Shown one piece after another: positions 17,101 to 26,240 of a stretch of 64,000 bases of DNA. The notes below the pieces were generated by a model. That model made no database searches. It saw only the letters and a program-made list of their open reading frames with translations, and was not told where the DNA came from. Numbering within the stretch: the first letter of the stretch is position 1; every line of letters starts with the position of its first letter. Made by a program: the position numbers and the translations under genes. The DNA comes from an uncultured Candidatus Melainabacteria bacterium (lineage in GTDB: Bacteria; Cyanobacteriota; Vampirovibrionia; Gastranaerophilales; Gastranaerophilaceae), in NCBI GenBank assembly GCA_947570135.1, contig CANOTP010000001.1:124001-188000 (forward strand), written 5' to 3'.

Positions 17101-17772
17101 ATGAAAAGTTCGACAATCAGAAGATCAACTCTTTCAAAAGAGTCTATGGATGTTATAGAGACACTGGCTAAAGAAAATAATAATCAAGATTTGGGTGAAT
17201 ATGTAAGACCTGAGGATTATGAAGTAAAAGAAAGCGAAGATTCTTTGGCTAGTAAGGCTCAGGAAATAGATTTGTTATGGCAGAATTTTAAAACAACCCA
17301 ATTTAGTTCAAATTCTCCTACTGCTTATCTTTTATTAGGGTTTGCAATCGGGATTGTAGTTTCTGTGATTACTTTTGTTATCTTAGGTTTAGCTGTTACA
17401 AAGTCAGGCGGTACCCTTCATATCGGTAATAAAGCATTGTATGCTCCGGCTCCTGTTGAGGTTTCAAGTCTTGAAGAGCAGGCAAATGCTGCGCAAGAAG
17501 AAGTTGATGCTAAAGTTGTTGTTCCAAGAGAAGAAGATAATACTGTCGTGACAGCAGAAGAGCTGCAAGAACCGACTCAGGCAGAACCTGTTTTTGATAA
17601 ATCCAAGATGAAAAAATATGTTGTTAAAAACGGTGATACTGTTGAAAGTATTATTAAGAAAAATTACGGTACTTATTCACCTGAAAAAGCTGAATTGATA
17701 ATGAAAGCAAATAATATGCAATCATTGGACAGAATAAATATTGACCAAGAATTACTTATTCCTATGCAATAA
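17101..17772 (+). CDS. LysM-domain membrane protein
   Basis: 223 residues. The N-terminal 75 residues are charged and cytosolic. One transmembrane helix lies at about 77-98 (AYLLLGFAIGIVVSVITFVI). An acidic, Glu-rich linker follows. A C-terminal LysM domain (about 172-221) reads KKYVVKNGDTVESIIKKNYG, then LIMKANNM and QELLIPMQ. LysM binds peptidoglycan GlcNAc, so the protein tethers the inner membrane to the wall. The layout matches the SPOR protein at 6246. A GGGAGGAATT ribosome binding site precedes the ATG. The next gene (GH13) follows after 18 bases. Confidence 0.9.
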   Translation: MKSSTIRRSTLSKESMDVIETLAKENNNQDLGEYVRPEDYEVKESEDSLASKAQEIDLLWQNFKTTQFSSNSPTAYLLLGFAIGIVVSVITFVILGLAVTKSGGTLHIGNKALYAPAPVEVSSLEEQANAAQEEVDAKVVVPREEDNTVVTAEELQEPTQAEPVFDKSKMKKYVVKNGDTVESIIKKNYGTYSPEKAELIMKANNMQSLDRINIDQELLIPMQ

Positions 17773-17790
17773 TTTTTTGAAAGGATACGG

Positions 17791-19338
17791 ATGAAATTTC
17801 TTAATCGAATGTTACTTACGGGTGCTTTGTTGTTCAACTCGTGTTTAGGAACGTTTTCTATTGAAGACGGGTGGAATAACGATTTGCGCACCAGATTTTT
17901 AAACAATGAAACAGTTATAATGGAAGTTAATATCCGTTCGTTTAATGCTAAAGACCTTGACGGTGACGGGTTTATTCAGGAAGATATCGGAGAAGAGCGC
18001 GGAACTTTTTTAAATGCAATTGAGCGTCTTGATGAATTAAAAAATCTCGGGGTAAATACTCTTCATGTTTTACCGATAACACCTACCGGTAAATTAAAAG
18101 CCCTCGGTACCGCAGGAAGTCTTTACGCTGCAGCAAGTTTTGACTCGTTAAATGAAGATATGGTTGATAAAACCTCTGATTTAACATCTGAAGATCAATT
18201 CAAAAAGTTTATAGAAGAAGCTCATAAGCGCGGGATTAGAATTATTGTTGATGTTCCTGCCTGCGCATCTTATGATTTATATTTACAGCGTCCTGATTTG
18301 TTTGTTACGTCCCCGTCAGGAGAGCCTGTAGTGCCCGCTGATTGGACTGATGTAAGATTATTATCTGTCGGAACCGAAGATAAACTTGATTCAAATGTTT
18401 ATAATCTTTATAAAGATTTTGTAAAATATGTGCTATCGCTTGGTGTTGACGGAATCCGAGCTGATGTTGCACACTGTAAAACATCAGTATTTTGGAAAAA
18501 TTTGATTGAATATTCAAGAGAAAAAGACCCTGAATTTTTGTGGCTGGCTGAGTCTTCTGATAGTTGGACGGAAGGAATTTCCGATTATGGTGTTTTTACT
18601 TCTTATAATAAACTTTTAGAATCAGGTTTTGACGGTTATTACGGTTCGTTTTTCAAGGTTAAGGACTGGAAAAACTCTAAAGAAATGTATAAAGATATAA
18701 CATTCAGTTTGAATGAAGTGAAAAAATTCCCTGACAAAAAATCTGTTATCGGAAGTTTTACCACTCACGATGAAGTAAGTCCGATAATTCTGAAAGGCCC
18801 TGAGTTCAGTGATATGATAATTTGGCTTAGTGCGACTTTGCCTGTAAATTCGTATTTCGTAGACGGGTTTCAAACAGGGGATGATTACGCTTATAAAATG
18901 GGTAACAAGTTAGCTCCGTCATCAAATACCGATGATGATATGTATTTTACACACCGCGGGAAAATTGATATTTTTAATCTTTCAAGAAAACCTATGGGGA
19001 AATATGACGGACTTAAGAATAGCTTTTTGCTTGGAAATGATGTTAAAAAAAGTGTTCTGCCTATTTTAAACGAAGGAGTTTTTACTCCATTGAAAACCAA
19101 TCATAATGAAGTTTTTGCTTATATGTTTTCAAATAATATAAAAAAAGTTATAACAATCGGCAATCTGGATTTTGAAAATCCGAAAAAAACGGTTGTAAAA
19201 GTTCCTAAGTTCAACCCGAAACGCCAAAATGTTTTGCCTATAAAAATTACGTCAATGCCTGATGTTAAAAACGGTAAGGTTATGTTGAATCTAATGCCCG
19301 GCGAAACGGTAGTATTAATTATTCATGAGTTGTTATAA
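17791..19338 (+). CDS. Secreted alpha-amylase-family (GH13) protein
   Basis: 515 residues with an N-terminal signal peptide (to about residue 23; FNSC is not a clear lipobox). The GH13 barrel is recognisable. LKNLGVNTLHVLPI is near residue 90, RGIRIIVDVPACASYD is region I, and GVDGIRADVAHCK near 220-232 is region II with the nucleophile Asp. WLAESSD near 250-256 gives the acid/base Glu, and SFTTHDE near 324-328 gives the stabilising Asp. The histidine usual at the end of region I (DxVxNH) is replaced by ACASYD, so the substrate may be atypical. A C-terminal beta domain follows. Probable activity is on alpha-glucans. Confidence 0.88.
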   Translation: MKFLNRMLLTGALLFNSCLGTFSIEDGWNNDLRTRFLNNETVIMEVNIRSFNAKDLDGDGFIQEDIGEERGTFLNAIERLDELKNLGVNTLHVLPITPTGKLKALGTAGSLYAAASFDSLNEDMVDKTSDLTSEDQFKKFIEEAHKRGIRIIVDVPACASYDLYLQRPDLFVTSPSGEPVVPADWTDVRLLSVGTEDKLDSNVYNLYKDFVKYVLSLGVDGIRADVAHCKTSVFWKNLIEYSREKDPEFLWLAESSDSWTEGISDYGVFTSYNKLLESGFDGYYGSFFKVKDWKNSKEMYKDITFSLNEVKKFPDKKSVIGSFTTHDEVSPIILKGPEFSDMIIWLSATLPVNSYFVDGFQTGDDYAYKMGNKLAPSSNTDDDMYFTHRGKIDIFNLSRKPMGKYDGLKNSFLLGNDVKKSVLPILNEGVFTPLKTNHNEVFAYMFSNNIKKVITIGNLDFENPKKTVVKVPKFNPKRQNVLPIKITSMPDVKNGKVMLNLMPGETVVLIIHELL

Positions 19339-19352
19339 AAAGGAGAGAAAGT

Positions 19353-19537
19353 ATGAAAAAGCAAGCTATAGTTGATATTGCGGGTGGTGTAATGTACCGT
19401 TGGCAATGACCAGAGCCTGTCAAAGAGGTGAAGACTGGATATATTATCGTGGCGGATATTGCGCTGCGGTGATGCAAAAAGACGGTTGGACAATAAGTAA
19501 AGATTATCCTTGGGGTAACGGAGGTCGGACAAAGTAA
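19353..19537 (+). pseudogene. Prepilin-like remnant (start and C-terminus only)
   Basis: AAAAGGAGAGAAAGT and ATG at 19353 begin a frame that ends after 18 codons. From about 19395 another frame reads RACQRGEDWIYYRGGYCAAV, then QKDGWTISKDYPWGNGG, and stops at 19537. The tail is like the C-terminus of the neighbouring prepilin on the other strand (YCAEKIKRAGWQIDKSYPW). The N-terminal helix is lost. It stands directly behind the GH13 gene. Confidence 0.65.
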
Positions 19538-20197
19538 TTATTTCCACGGGTATGATTTATCTATTTGCCAGCCTGCGCGTTTGATTTTTTCGGCACAGTA
19601 ATCTCCTATTCCATGAACGGAACAGTTATTGTTGATTTGCTCGTTTGTCTTGTTATATCCTGACGATGCTATTACACCATTTTCTCGTATAAGAAAAAAT
19701 ACGTCACACCCGTACCGATTAGGTCCTTTTGCGCCGTTTATGTCAAGGACAACTTCATTTAAAAACAAAGCTCCGCCGTTTAATCCAATGTGCATAATAA
19801 ATAAAAATCCGTCAGGGGTGAAAAATGTTGTTCTGTCATTACCAAATCTGGTAAATTCTCTATCTGAGGCTCTTTTATTTGCGTAAGTAAACGGTTGATG
19901 TTTCGGATAATTGCAAGCTTGATAATTGGCATAATATGTTGCGACTTTTAAATACGGTGCCTAATACGTTTTAAAATAATCTTCGGCACCAATTTTTAGT
20001 GCATTTTCAGGCTCTCCAGCGTCCTCAAAAGAAAGTCTGTATGCTTGCTTTAATGTAGAAATTGCTTTTTGCAGTTTAGTTGCGGTTACTTTTTTTTGAT
20101 GGGCGGTAATCAGGTTCGGAATAGTCATTGCTGTAACAACTCAGATAATTCTGAGGGTGATTAAGACCTCTGCCAGTGTAAATCCAAAATTTCTCAT
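19538..20197 (-). pseudogene. Type IV prepilin-like gene with two nonsense codons (copy b)
   Basis: The frame from ATG 20197 to 19538 is 220 codons long and unbroken except for TGA at codon 19 (20143-20141) and TAG at codon 79 (19963-19961). It begins MRNFGFTLAEVLITL, then VVTAMTIPNLITAHQKK, a prepilin signal and helix. A long cysteine-containing globular part with LNGGALFLNEVVLDINGAKG follows. The TGA falls inside the hydrophobic helix, so no membrane pilin can be made without readthrough. The lack of frameshifts suggests recent inactivation. The start abuts an XRE fragment on the plus strand. Confidence 0.85.
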
Positions 20198-20350
20198 GTT
20201 TCACAAGAAGAGTTAGCGGAACTTGTTAATACTTCAAGAATGACAATAAGTATGATTGAAACAGCAAGACAAAATCCTACGATTTTAAAAATTATTGATA
20301 TTGCAAGGGTTTTGGATGTTGATATAAACGAAATAATAAAATCCGTATAA
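20198..20350 (+). pseudogene. XRE-family regulator fragment
   Basis: The frame reads VSQEELAELVNTSRMTISMI, then ETARQNPTILKIIDIARVLDVDINEIIKS to the stop at 20350. This is most of a Cro/C1-type helix-turn-helix, but the first helix and start codon are missing. It begins at the base next to the start of the prepilin pseudogene on the other strand, so the intergenic region and the gene start appear deleted. Confidence 0.75.
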
Positions 20351-20354
20351 GAAT

Positions 20355-20385
20355 AAAAAAGACCGATTTAATATCGGTCTTTTTT
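20355..20385. terminator. Bidirectional intrinsic terminator after ftsH
   Basis: AAAAAAGACCGAT/ATCGGTCTTTTTT stem with TTAAT loop. It has T-runs in both directions and serves ftsH (minus) and the XRE fragment side (plus). Confidence 0.9.
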
Positions 20386-20392
20386 AATTTAT

Positions 20393-22288
20393 TTATCCTC
20401 TTACGCTGCGAACTTTATTCATCAGGTCTTCAAATTCTTTTTCATCGATTGTTTCTTTATCGAGAAGTTCTTTTGAAATCATTTCAAGCATATCGCGATT
20501 TTCTGAAAGTAATTGTTTTGCAAGTTCATAGCGTTCATCAACGATGCTTTTGATTTCCTGGTCTATTTCATAAGCTACTTGCTCCGAGTAATCTCTTTGG
20601 TGTCCGAAATCTCTTCCCATAAATACGTTTTCCTGATTTTTGCCGTAAGCCATTGTGCCGAGTTTTTCTGACATACCCCAAGCAGTAACCATTTTACGAG
20701 CCATATCGGTTACGTTAATCAAATCTTGAGAGGCTCCTGTACTTACTTTATCTTTACCGTAAACGATTTCTTCTGCGGCACGTCCGCCAAGTGATACTGT
20801 AATTTTTGCAAGTAATTTTGCTTTACTTACGTGAACGGATTCATCTTTCGGTCTTGTCCAGGTAACGCCAAGTGCCATTCCGCGAGGGATTATTGAAACT
20901 TTGTGAAGTTCATTGGCATCAGGCAATAATTTGTCAATTAATGCGTGACCGACTTCGTGGTATGAGGTTAACTCTTTGTCAGCATCAGTTAAGACTTTGC
21001 TGCGTTTTTCAACCCCTGCGATTACTCTGTCAATTGAGCGGTCAATATCGTTCATTGTAATTTTTGTTTCGTTGTTACGCGCTGCAAGAAGTGCTGATTC
21101 ATTTAACAAGTTCTGTAAATCAGCGCCTGTAAAGCCCGGGGTTCTTTTTGCAAGAACTTTTAAATCAACATCTTTATCAAGTTTTTTGTTTTTGGCATGA
21201 ACTTCCAAAATCTGTTCTCTGCCTTTAACATCAGGTGCGTTAATATAGATTTGACGGTCAAATCTTCCGGGTCTTAAAAGAGCGTTATCTAAGATGTCAG
21301 GTCTGTTTGTTGCTGCAATGACAATGATATTTGTATTAACATCAAAACCGTCCATTTCAACAAGTAACTGGTTAAGAGTTTGTTCTCTTTCGTCGTGTCC
21401 GCCGCCTAAGCCTGCACCGCGCTGACGACCTACCGCATCAATTTCATCTATAAAGATTATACAAGGCTGGTGTTTTTTTGCCTGTTCAAACAAATCTCTC
21501 ACACGGCTGGCACCGACACCGACAAACATCTCTACAAAATCAGAACCTGAAATTGAGAAAAACGGCACGCTTGCTTCACCCGCAACAGCTTTTGCCATTA
21601 AGGTTTTACCTGTCCCAGGAGGTCCGACTAAAAGCACGCCTTTCGGAATTTTTGCGCCTAATTTCATATATTTTTCGCCGTTTTTTAGAAAATCAACGAT
21701 TTCTTCAAGTTCTTTTTTCTCTTCGTCAATTCCCGCAACATCGTTAAAGGTTGTTTTAACTTTAGAATCTAAGAGCATTTTTGCTTTGCTTTTGCCGAAT
21801 GACATTGCCTGAGAACCGCCTGCTTGTAAAGCTTTTAGCATTAAACCAAGAGAAATTATTGCAAATAATATTATTATAAATGTTCCGATATTTCCTGCAA
21901 GCTGATTTGTTTCGGGAGCTTTTTTTACCGTAATATCAGCTTCTGATGCGTTTAATTTATCCATTAATTCGTTATCATTTGTCGGAATTTGAACTCTGTA
22001 TTGATACAATGGGGTTTGACCGTTTTCGTTTTCAATGTTTAAAAACGGAGAAATTGTATTTTTCTTTTCATTTGTTTTTGGGGCAGGTTGTTCTTTTGGT
22101 ATCGCAATTATTGTATCGTCAAACTTTTCTATCTTTGAAAACTCTTTATTTTCAAGTTTTTGTAAAAAGTTTGTGTATGAAATTTCAGAGGTATTGGTTA
22201 ACTGACCTTTCATAGCAATAGATGATATAAATGTAAGTACAATAATAGCTAATATTACATACATACCCATTGATTGACTTTTGTTCAT
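20393..22288 (-). CDS. ftsH: ATP-dependent zinc metalloprotease FtsH
   Basis: A membrane-anchored AAA+ protease that degrades damaged membrane proteins and selected regulators as a hexamer. 631 residues, typical. An N-terminal helix (about 7-24) and a second near 130-150 flank the periplasmic domain. Walker A GPPGTGKT is at about 220-227, and Walker B with the second region of homology follows ([37 protein letters not shown]). The zinc motif is HEVGH near 443. The pore motif [17 protein letters not shown] is intact. An AAAGG-type ribosome binding site precedes the ATG. Confidence 0.97.
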   Translation of the reverse strand: MNKSQSMGMYVILAIIVLTFISSIAMKGQLTNTSEISYTNFLQKLENKEFSKIEKFDDTIIAIPKEQPAPKTNEKKNTISPFLNIENENGQTPLYQYRVQIPTNDNELMDKLNASEADITVKKAPETNQLAGNIGTFIIILFAIISLGLMLKALQAGGSQAMSFGKSKAKMLLDSKVKTTFNDVAGIDEEKKELEEIVDFLKNGEKYMKLGAKIPKGVLLVGPPGTGKTLMAKAVAGEASVPFFSISGSDFVEMFVGVGASRVRDLFEQAKKHQPCIIFIDEIDAVGRQRGAGLGGGHDEREQTLNQLLVEMDGFDVNTNIIVIAATNRPDILDNALLRPGRFDRQIYINAPDVKGREQILEVHAKNKKLDKDVDLKVLAKRTPGFTGADLQNLLNESALLAARNNETKITMNDIDRSIDRVIAGVEKRSKVLTDADKELTSYHEVGHALIDKLLPDANELHKVSIIPRGMALGVTWTRPKDESVHVSKAKLLAKITVSLGGRAAEEIVYGKDKVSTGASQDLINVTDMARKMVTAWGMSEKLGTMAYGKNQENVFMGRDFGHQRDYSEQVAYEIDQEIKSIVDERYELAKQLLSENRDMLEMISKELLDKETIDEKEFEDLMNKVRSVRG

Positions 22289-22455
22289 AAAAATAACCTT
22301 TCAATATAAATAATTCAAACTCTCGTGAACTGATTATAACTTAAAAAGTTGAAAATTTCAATTTGGCATAATGTTATGAAATGTTTCAATAAATGTAAAG
22401 TTTTGTAAAAGTTGTAAAACAGTCTCAAATTCAGTTATAATCTCCTATATGATGT

Positions 22456-22471
22456 GGTGGGTGGGTGGGTG
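22456..22471 (+). other. G-run cluster upstream of the 22537 gene
   Basis: GGTGGGTGGGTGGGTG: four G-runs separated by single T residues in an otherwise AT-rich gap. It has the form of a G-quadruplex motif, with one run of two G and three runs of three. It lies about 65 bases upstream of the start codon, so it may be in the 5' leader. Confidence 0.5.
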
Positions 22472-22536
22472 AAATTGTCTGTTTTTTCAGGTTTTTATAT
22501 TTCTAAGAGAGTTTAAAAATCTGAGGAGAGCGCCTG

Positions 22537-24132
22537 ATGAATGTCGGACAAGTCAACAGTCAATTTAATTTAAAATTTTTTAAGAATAACAAAGCAGGTG
22601 CTGCCAAAACTGATTCTTTGTCCCGAAAAAATAATGTCGGACAATCTCAAACCCCCGATTCGGTAGATAAAAGTATGACCAAAGACGGGTCAATATTTAG
22701 TGTCGGTAAGCCAAATTCTGTTCAACAACAACCGTCTGTGTCAGGGGTTTCGCAAAAACCGAATAATACGGCTCAACAACCCGATAATGGTGAAAGCAAG
22801 CCTGATATTTCTAATATAAATTTTGATAATCTTGTTTCATTAAGTGACGGTGAATTAAAAGATTTAGCATCAGAGATTACGGACATGAAGGATGATCCTA
22901 ACATTCCGCGTTACCTTGAAAATTCACTAAATGATAAGTTGAAAAAAGTTAAATCCGAGCAAGCTAAGCGTGCAGGAAATGGTAATGAAAAAAAAGAAGA
23001 AGTATCCGAGCAGCAAGCAAATAATCAAGCAAATGAAGGTAAAGAAATTGCCAAAAATGCAGGAACAAGTGAAAAAAGTTCTGTTTCAAGTTCCAAATCA
23101 AAAATAGGTGAAGGTAATTCAACGTCTGCAACTGCCGAAAATGACGGCTCTTCAATGGGTTCAATTTCAAAGTCAAGTTCAAAAATTCAACAAGATAACA
23201 AAAAAATGTCGGTTGAAATGCAAAAGACTGAAAAATCTCTAGATAAAGAAGGTAAAAAAGTTGAAAAAGAAATGGATAAAGCTAATAATGAGATTGAAAC
23301 CGACCAAGCTGAAATAGAGAAAACAGATGAAGAAGATAAAGAGTTACAAGCGGAAGAAGAAACTCTTAATCAGGAAATTGAGGCTTTAAGAAGTCAGCAA
23401 GATGCAGGTGCCGTAAACGGAGCTTCAGAAGAAGATGACAGTGGTTTTGGAATGCAAGGCGGCGGGCAAGAAGATGATATTAGTGCCAAAATTCAAGCTA
23501 AAAGTGACAGATTAAACGAAATTCATTCAAAATTAGAAACCAATACCACTAAAAAAGCTACTCTTGATAATAAAATTAAAACAAGAAGTAACAGTTTAAC
23601 TCAGGTACAAAAAAGATTTCAAAAACAGGTTAAATCGTCACAATCGTTAGTCAAAGCAAATCAAGCTAAATTATCTCAAGAAAATAAAAAATTGGCGGCA
23701 GCACAAAAAACTGTTCAGGTTGCCCAATTAAGCGGAAAAACAGCTCAAGCGGTCGGAAAAGGTATGCAGGTCGGCGGAAAAGCTATGGATGCAACAGGTA
23801 ATACTCTTCAAACCGTCGGTACAGCATTATTTTCATCAGGAACAGGTTTACTTGCGGGAGTATTTACCGCACCTGCTGGGGCTTCTCTTCAAGGTTCCGG
23901 CACTGCTACACAAACAAGTGGTACAAGTGTATCTTCAGCAGGAAAAGGCTTAGATAGTGCAGGTAGCGTTACGGAAAAAGTCGGTAAAGGTGTCGAAACA
24001 ACTGCAAACCTTACGGGTTCTATCGTCGGTATGGCTCAAAAATCAAATACCTCAACTTTACGAGATACTACAAGACTTAATAAAACTGTAGGACGAGCTG
24101 CAAAAATTCAACGCCGTTCTTCCCGTCATTAA
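22537..24132 (+). CDS. Large coiled-coil and glycine-zipper protein of unknown function
   Basis: 531 residues, no known family recognised. The first 130 residues are Asn/Gln/Ser-rich and probably disordered. A low-complexity Ser/Lys/Glu part runs to about 205. Two long coiled coils lie around 215-290 (LDKEGKKVEKEMDKANNEIE) and 315-400. From about 403 to 505 there is a heptad-like repeat with Gly at a fixed position (VGKGMQV, GGKAMDA, TGNTLQT, VGTALFS, SGTGLLA and later AGKGLDS, VGKGVET). The C-terminus is basic (RAAKIQRRSSRH). No signal peptide is present. A GGAG ribosome binding site precedes the ATG. A coiled coil followed by a glycine zipper could be a membrane-inserting or secreted protein; this is inference. 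Confidence 0.8.
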   Translation: MNVGQVNSQFNLKFFKNNKAGAAKTDSLSRKNNVGQSQTPDSVDKSMTKDGSIFSVGKPNSVQQQPSVSGVSQKPNNTAQQPDNGESKPDISNINFDNLVSLSDGELKDLASEITDMKDDPNIPRYLENSLNDKLKKVKSEQAKRAGNGNEKKEEVSEQQANNQANEGKEIAKNAGTSEKSSVSSSKSKIGEGNSTSATAENDGSSMGSISKSSSKIQQDNKKMSVEMQKTEKSLDKEGKKVEKEMDKANNEIETDQAEIEKTDEEDKELQAEEETLNQEIEALRSQQDAGAVNGASEEDDSGFGMQGGGQEDDISAKIQAKSDRLNEIHSKLETNTTKKATLDNKIKTRSNSLTQVQKRFQKQVKSSQSLVKANQAKLSQENKKLAAAQKTVQVAQLSGKTAQAVGKGMQVGGKAMDATGNTLQTVGTALFSSGTGLLAGVFTAPAGASLQGSGTATQTSGTSVSSAGKGLDSAGSVTEKVGKGVETTANLTGSIVGMAQKSNTSTLRDTTRLNKTVGRAAKIQRRSSRH

Positions 24133-24136
24133 AATT

Positions 24137-24517
24137 TTAAGCGTCTAAATCAATACTTGAAGTTTGATTTTTGTAGCAGGCTTTTTTGATATCTCTGATT
24201 TTTGTTTGACATTCAAATATATCAAATTGAAGTTTTTCCATTTCGACTTCAATATCCCGAATTTTAGATGGGCTGACGTTAAGTTCTGATTTTTTACATT
24301 CTAATTTATATAATTGTTTTTTACATCTGTGGATACTATTTTGTAGTGTTTTTATTTCAGCTTTGGATTCCGAATCCAGTTTAAGGTGCGGACCTTTAAA
24401 TTCACTTGCAGGTACCAAATGTCTTTCAATACCTTTTTTCATAAGTGAGCGCATTTCGCCGGTCATAACTTTTCTATAACCGTTTACGGTTAATACTATT
24501 TCTCTTGTGTAATTCAT
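24137..24517 (-). CDS. Small coiled-coil protein of unknown function
   Basis: 126 residues from the ATG at 24517, which has GAAAGG six bases upstream; the in-frame codons further up lack one. The first 45 residues (MNYTREIVLTVNGYRKVMTG) look globular. The rest, from about 55, is a Lys/Glu-rich coiled coil with several cysteines (HRCKKQLYKLECKKSEL and FECQTKIRDIKKACYKN). It converges with the glycine-zipper gene, four bases apart. No family was recognised. Confidence 0.7.
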   Translation of the reverse strand: MNYTREIVLTVNGYRKVMTGEMRSLMKKGIERHLVPASEFKGPHLKLDSESKAEIKTLQNSIHRCKKQLYKLECKKSELNVSPSKIRDIEVEMEKLQFDIFECQTKIRDIKKACYKNQTSSIDLDA

Positions 24518-24599
24518 ACAAAACCTTTCAATTTCTTTCAAGTATATAAACTTTCCTGAAAATAAAAATTGATGAATTTTATGCGATTATTACGAAAAC

Positions 24600-25844
24600 T
24601 TAACAAAGAGAAATGTATTTTTCTATCTCTTCATCCGTGTTCATTTCGGTTGCGGCAACAAGAATTTTTTTATTATCAAGCTTGATTCCGCCTAAGATTT
24701 GGTTTTCTTTTAGTTTTAACAGGAATTTATCGGCATTATCAACTTCTATAACAAACTCGTTAAAGAAATTTTTATTTAGGGTTTTAATTCCTTTTGCTGC
24801 AAGCTTTTCAGATAAGGTGTGAGCGTTTTTAACAGACAGGTATCCTGCTTGTTTAAACCCTTTTTCTCCCATTACAGATAAATATAAAGTTGCGCAAAGT
24901 CCGATAAGTGCCTGGTTTGAGCAAATATTACTTGTTGCTTTTTCTCGTTTAATATGCTGTTCTCTGGTTTGGATTGTCAGACAAAAAGCTTGTTTACCGT
25001 CTTTATCAACAGTACGTCCTGCAAGTCTTCCCGGAAGCTGGCGCATGAATTTTTCACGACATGCCATAAATCCTGCACTCGGTCCGCCAAAGTTCATCGG
25101 AATACCAAGTGTTTGAATATCTCCCACAACTATATCCGCGTCATACTCTGACGGCGGCTTTAAAGCTGATAATGTTGAAATATCACAGCATACAACAGAT
25201 AAGCAATCAACTTTTTGAGGTTCAATTATTTCCCCGAAATAATCAGGTGTTTGAACTAATACGCACGCGTAATCCGCGGTATCTTGAGGTATCTCGTCAA
25301 CCCAATCAATTTCGATTGATTGAGAATCTGTGTAAGTTTTTATAATTTGTTTATATTCAGGGTTCAAATTGTTATGAACGCAGGCTTTATATTTTTTAGA
25401 AATTCTGCAAGCCATTAAGATGCTTTCCGCACACGCCGTTCCCGCATCATAAACTGTTGCATTTGCTATATCCATACCTGTTAATCGGCAAATCATTGTT
25501 TGAAATTCGTACATAACCTGCAATGTGCCTTGTGAGATTTCGGGCTGGTAAGGAGTGTATGCCGTGTTAAATTCAAATCGGCTTGCGACTTGCGAAATGC
25601 AGGCAGGAATGAATTTGTTATATATTCCGCCTCCTAAAAAGCAGGCAAAATCTGCGTTGTTTTCTTTTGCAAGTCTTTTTACTACTCTTTGTGTTTCCAT
25701 TTCACTAAGTCCGTCAGGAAGGTTTAAATCTTCCATTCGGACATCTTGCGGGATTTGTGAAAATAACTCTTGCGTGTTTTTTATCCCGATATCTTCACAC
25801 ATTTGTTCAATTGTTTGTTTGTTATGTACTAAAAAATTATTCAT
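24600..25844 (-). CDS. gcvPA: Glycine dehydrogenase (decarboxylating) subunit 1
   Basis: Part of the P-protein of the glycine cleavage system, in the two-subunit form. 414 residues, slightly short of the usual 440. The family opening is recognisable (EDIGIKNTQELFSQIP and RVVKRLAKENNADFACFLGG), then YTPYQPEISQGTLQVMYEFQ and a PLP-fold core with CCDIST and GGPSAGFMACREKFMRQLPGR. In this split form subunit 1 lacks the PLP lysine, which is in subunit 2 (GcvPB). No gcvPB is in this operon or window, so it must be elsewhere for the system to work. It is the third gene after gcvT and gcvH. Confidence 0.93.
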   Translation of the reverse strand: MNNFLVHNKQTIEQMCEDIGIKNTQELFSQIPQDVRMEDLNLPDGLSEMETQRVVKRLAKENNADFACFLGGGIYNKFIPACISQVASRFEFNTAYTPYQPEISQGTLQVMYEFQTMICRLTGMDIANATVYDAGTACAESILMACRISKKYKACVHNNLNPEYKQIIKTYTDSQSIEIDWVDEIPQDTADYACVLVQTPDYFGEIIEPQKVDCLSVVCCDISTLSALKPPSEYDADIVVGDIQTLGIPMNFGGPSAGFMACREKFMRQLPGRLAGRTVDKDGKQAFCLTIQTREQHIKREKATSNICSNQALIGLCATLYLSVMGEKGFKQAGYLSVKNAHTLSEKLAAKGIKTLNKNFFNEFVIEVDNADKFLLKLKENQILGGIKLDNKKILVAATEMNTDEEIEKYISLC

Positions 25845-25845
25845 A

Positions 25846-26223
25846 TTATTCCAATTCTTCTTTATAATCTGCGTATGTTAAAAGGTCTGAATATTCATCT
25901 TCTCCTGCTGTCGGTAAAACTTTTACAAGCCAACCGTTTTCGTAGCAATCTTCGTTTAAGCTTTCAGGTGCGTCAACTAAAGCGTCGTTAACCTCAACGA
26001 TTTTACCGCTGATTGGCATGTAAATTTCTGATGCAGCCTTGACCGATTCGATATTTGCAAAAGTTTCGCCTTTTTTAAATTCATCACCTACTGACGGTAA
26101 TTCCAAAAATACGATATCTCCCAATTGTTCAATAGCGTAATCTGTCAAACCTACAATACAAGGTTCGCCTTTTAATACGTATTCGTGAGATTTTGTACAT
26201 AATATTTTTTCTGTATAACTCAT
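25846..26223 (-). CDS. gcvH: Glycine cleavage system H protein
   Basis: Carries the methylamine group on a lipoyl-lysine between the P, T and L proteins. 125 residues, normal length. HEYVLKGEPCIVGLTDYAIE is the N-terminal hammerhead part. The lipoylation motif GETFANIESVKAASEIYMPI places the lipoyl lysine at about residue 64. GYxxNGWLVKV-type residues (ENGWLVKVLP) are near the end. It sits between gcvT and gcvPA with one base to the next gene. Confidence 0.96.
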   Translation of the reverse strand: MSYTEKILCTKSHEYVLKGEPCIVGLTDYAIEQLGDIVFLELPSVGDEFKKGETFANIESVKAASEIYMPISGKIVEVNDALVDAPESLNEDCYENGWLVKVLPTAGEDEYSDLLTYADYKEELE

Positions 26224-26240
26224 TTTATTCTCCTTATCAT

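Noticed and set aside
19961-20143. In-frame TGA and TAG in a prepilin frame as evidence of an alternative genetic code
   Set aside because: The long conserved genes (ftsH, lpxB, the helicase) have no internal TGA or TAG, so the standard code applies and the gene is a pseudogene.
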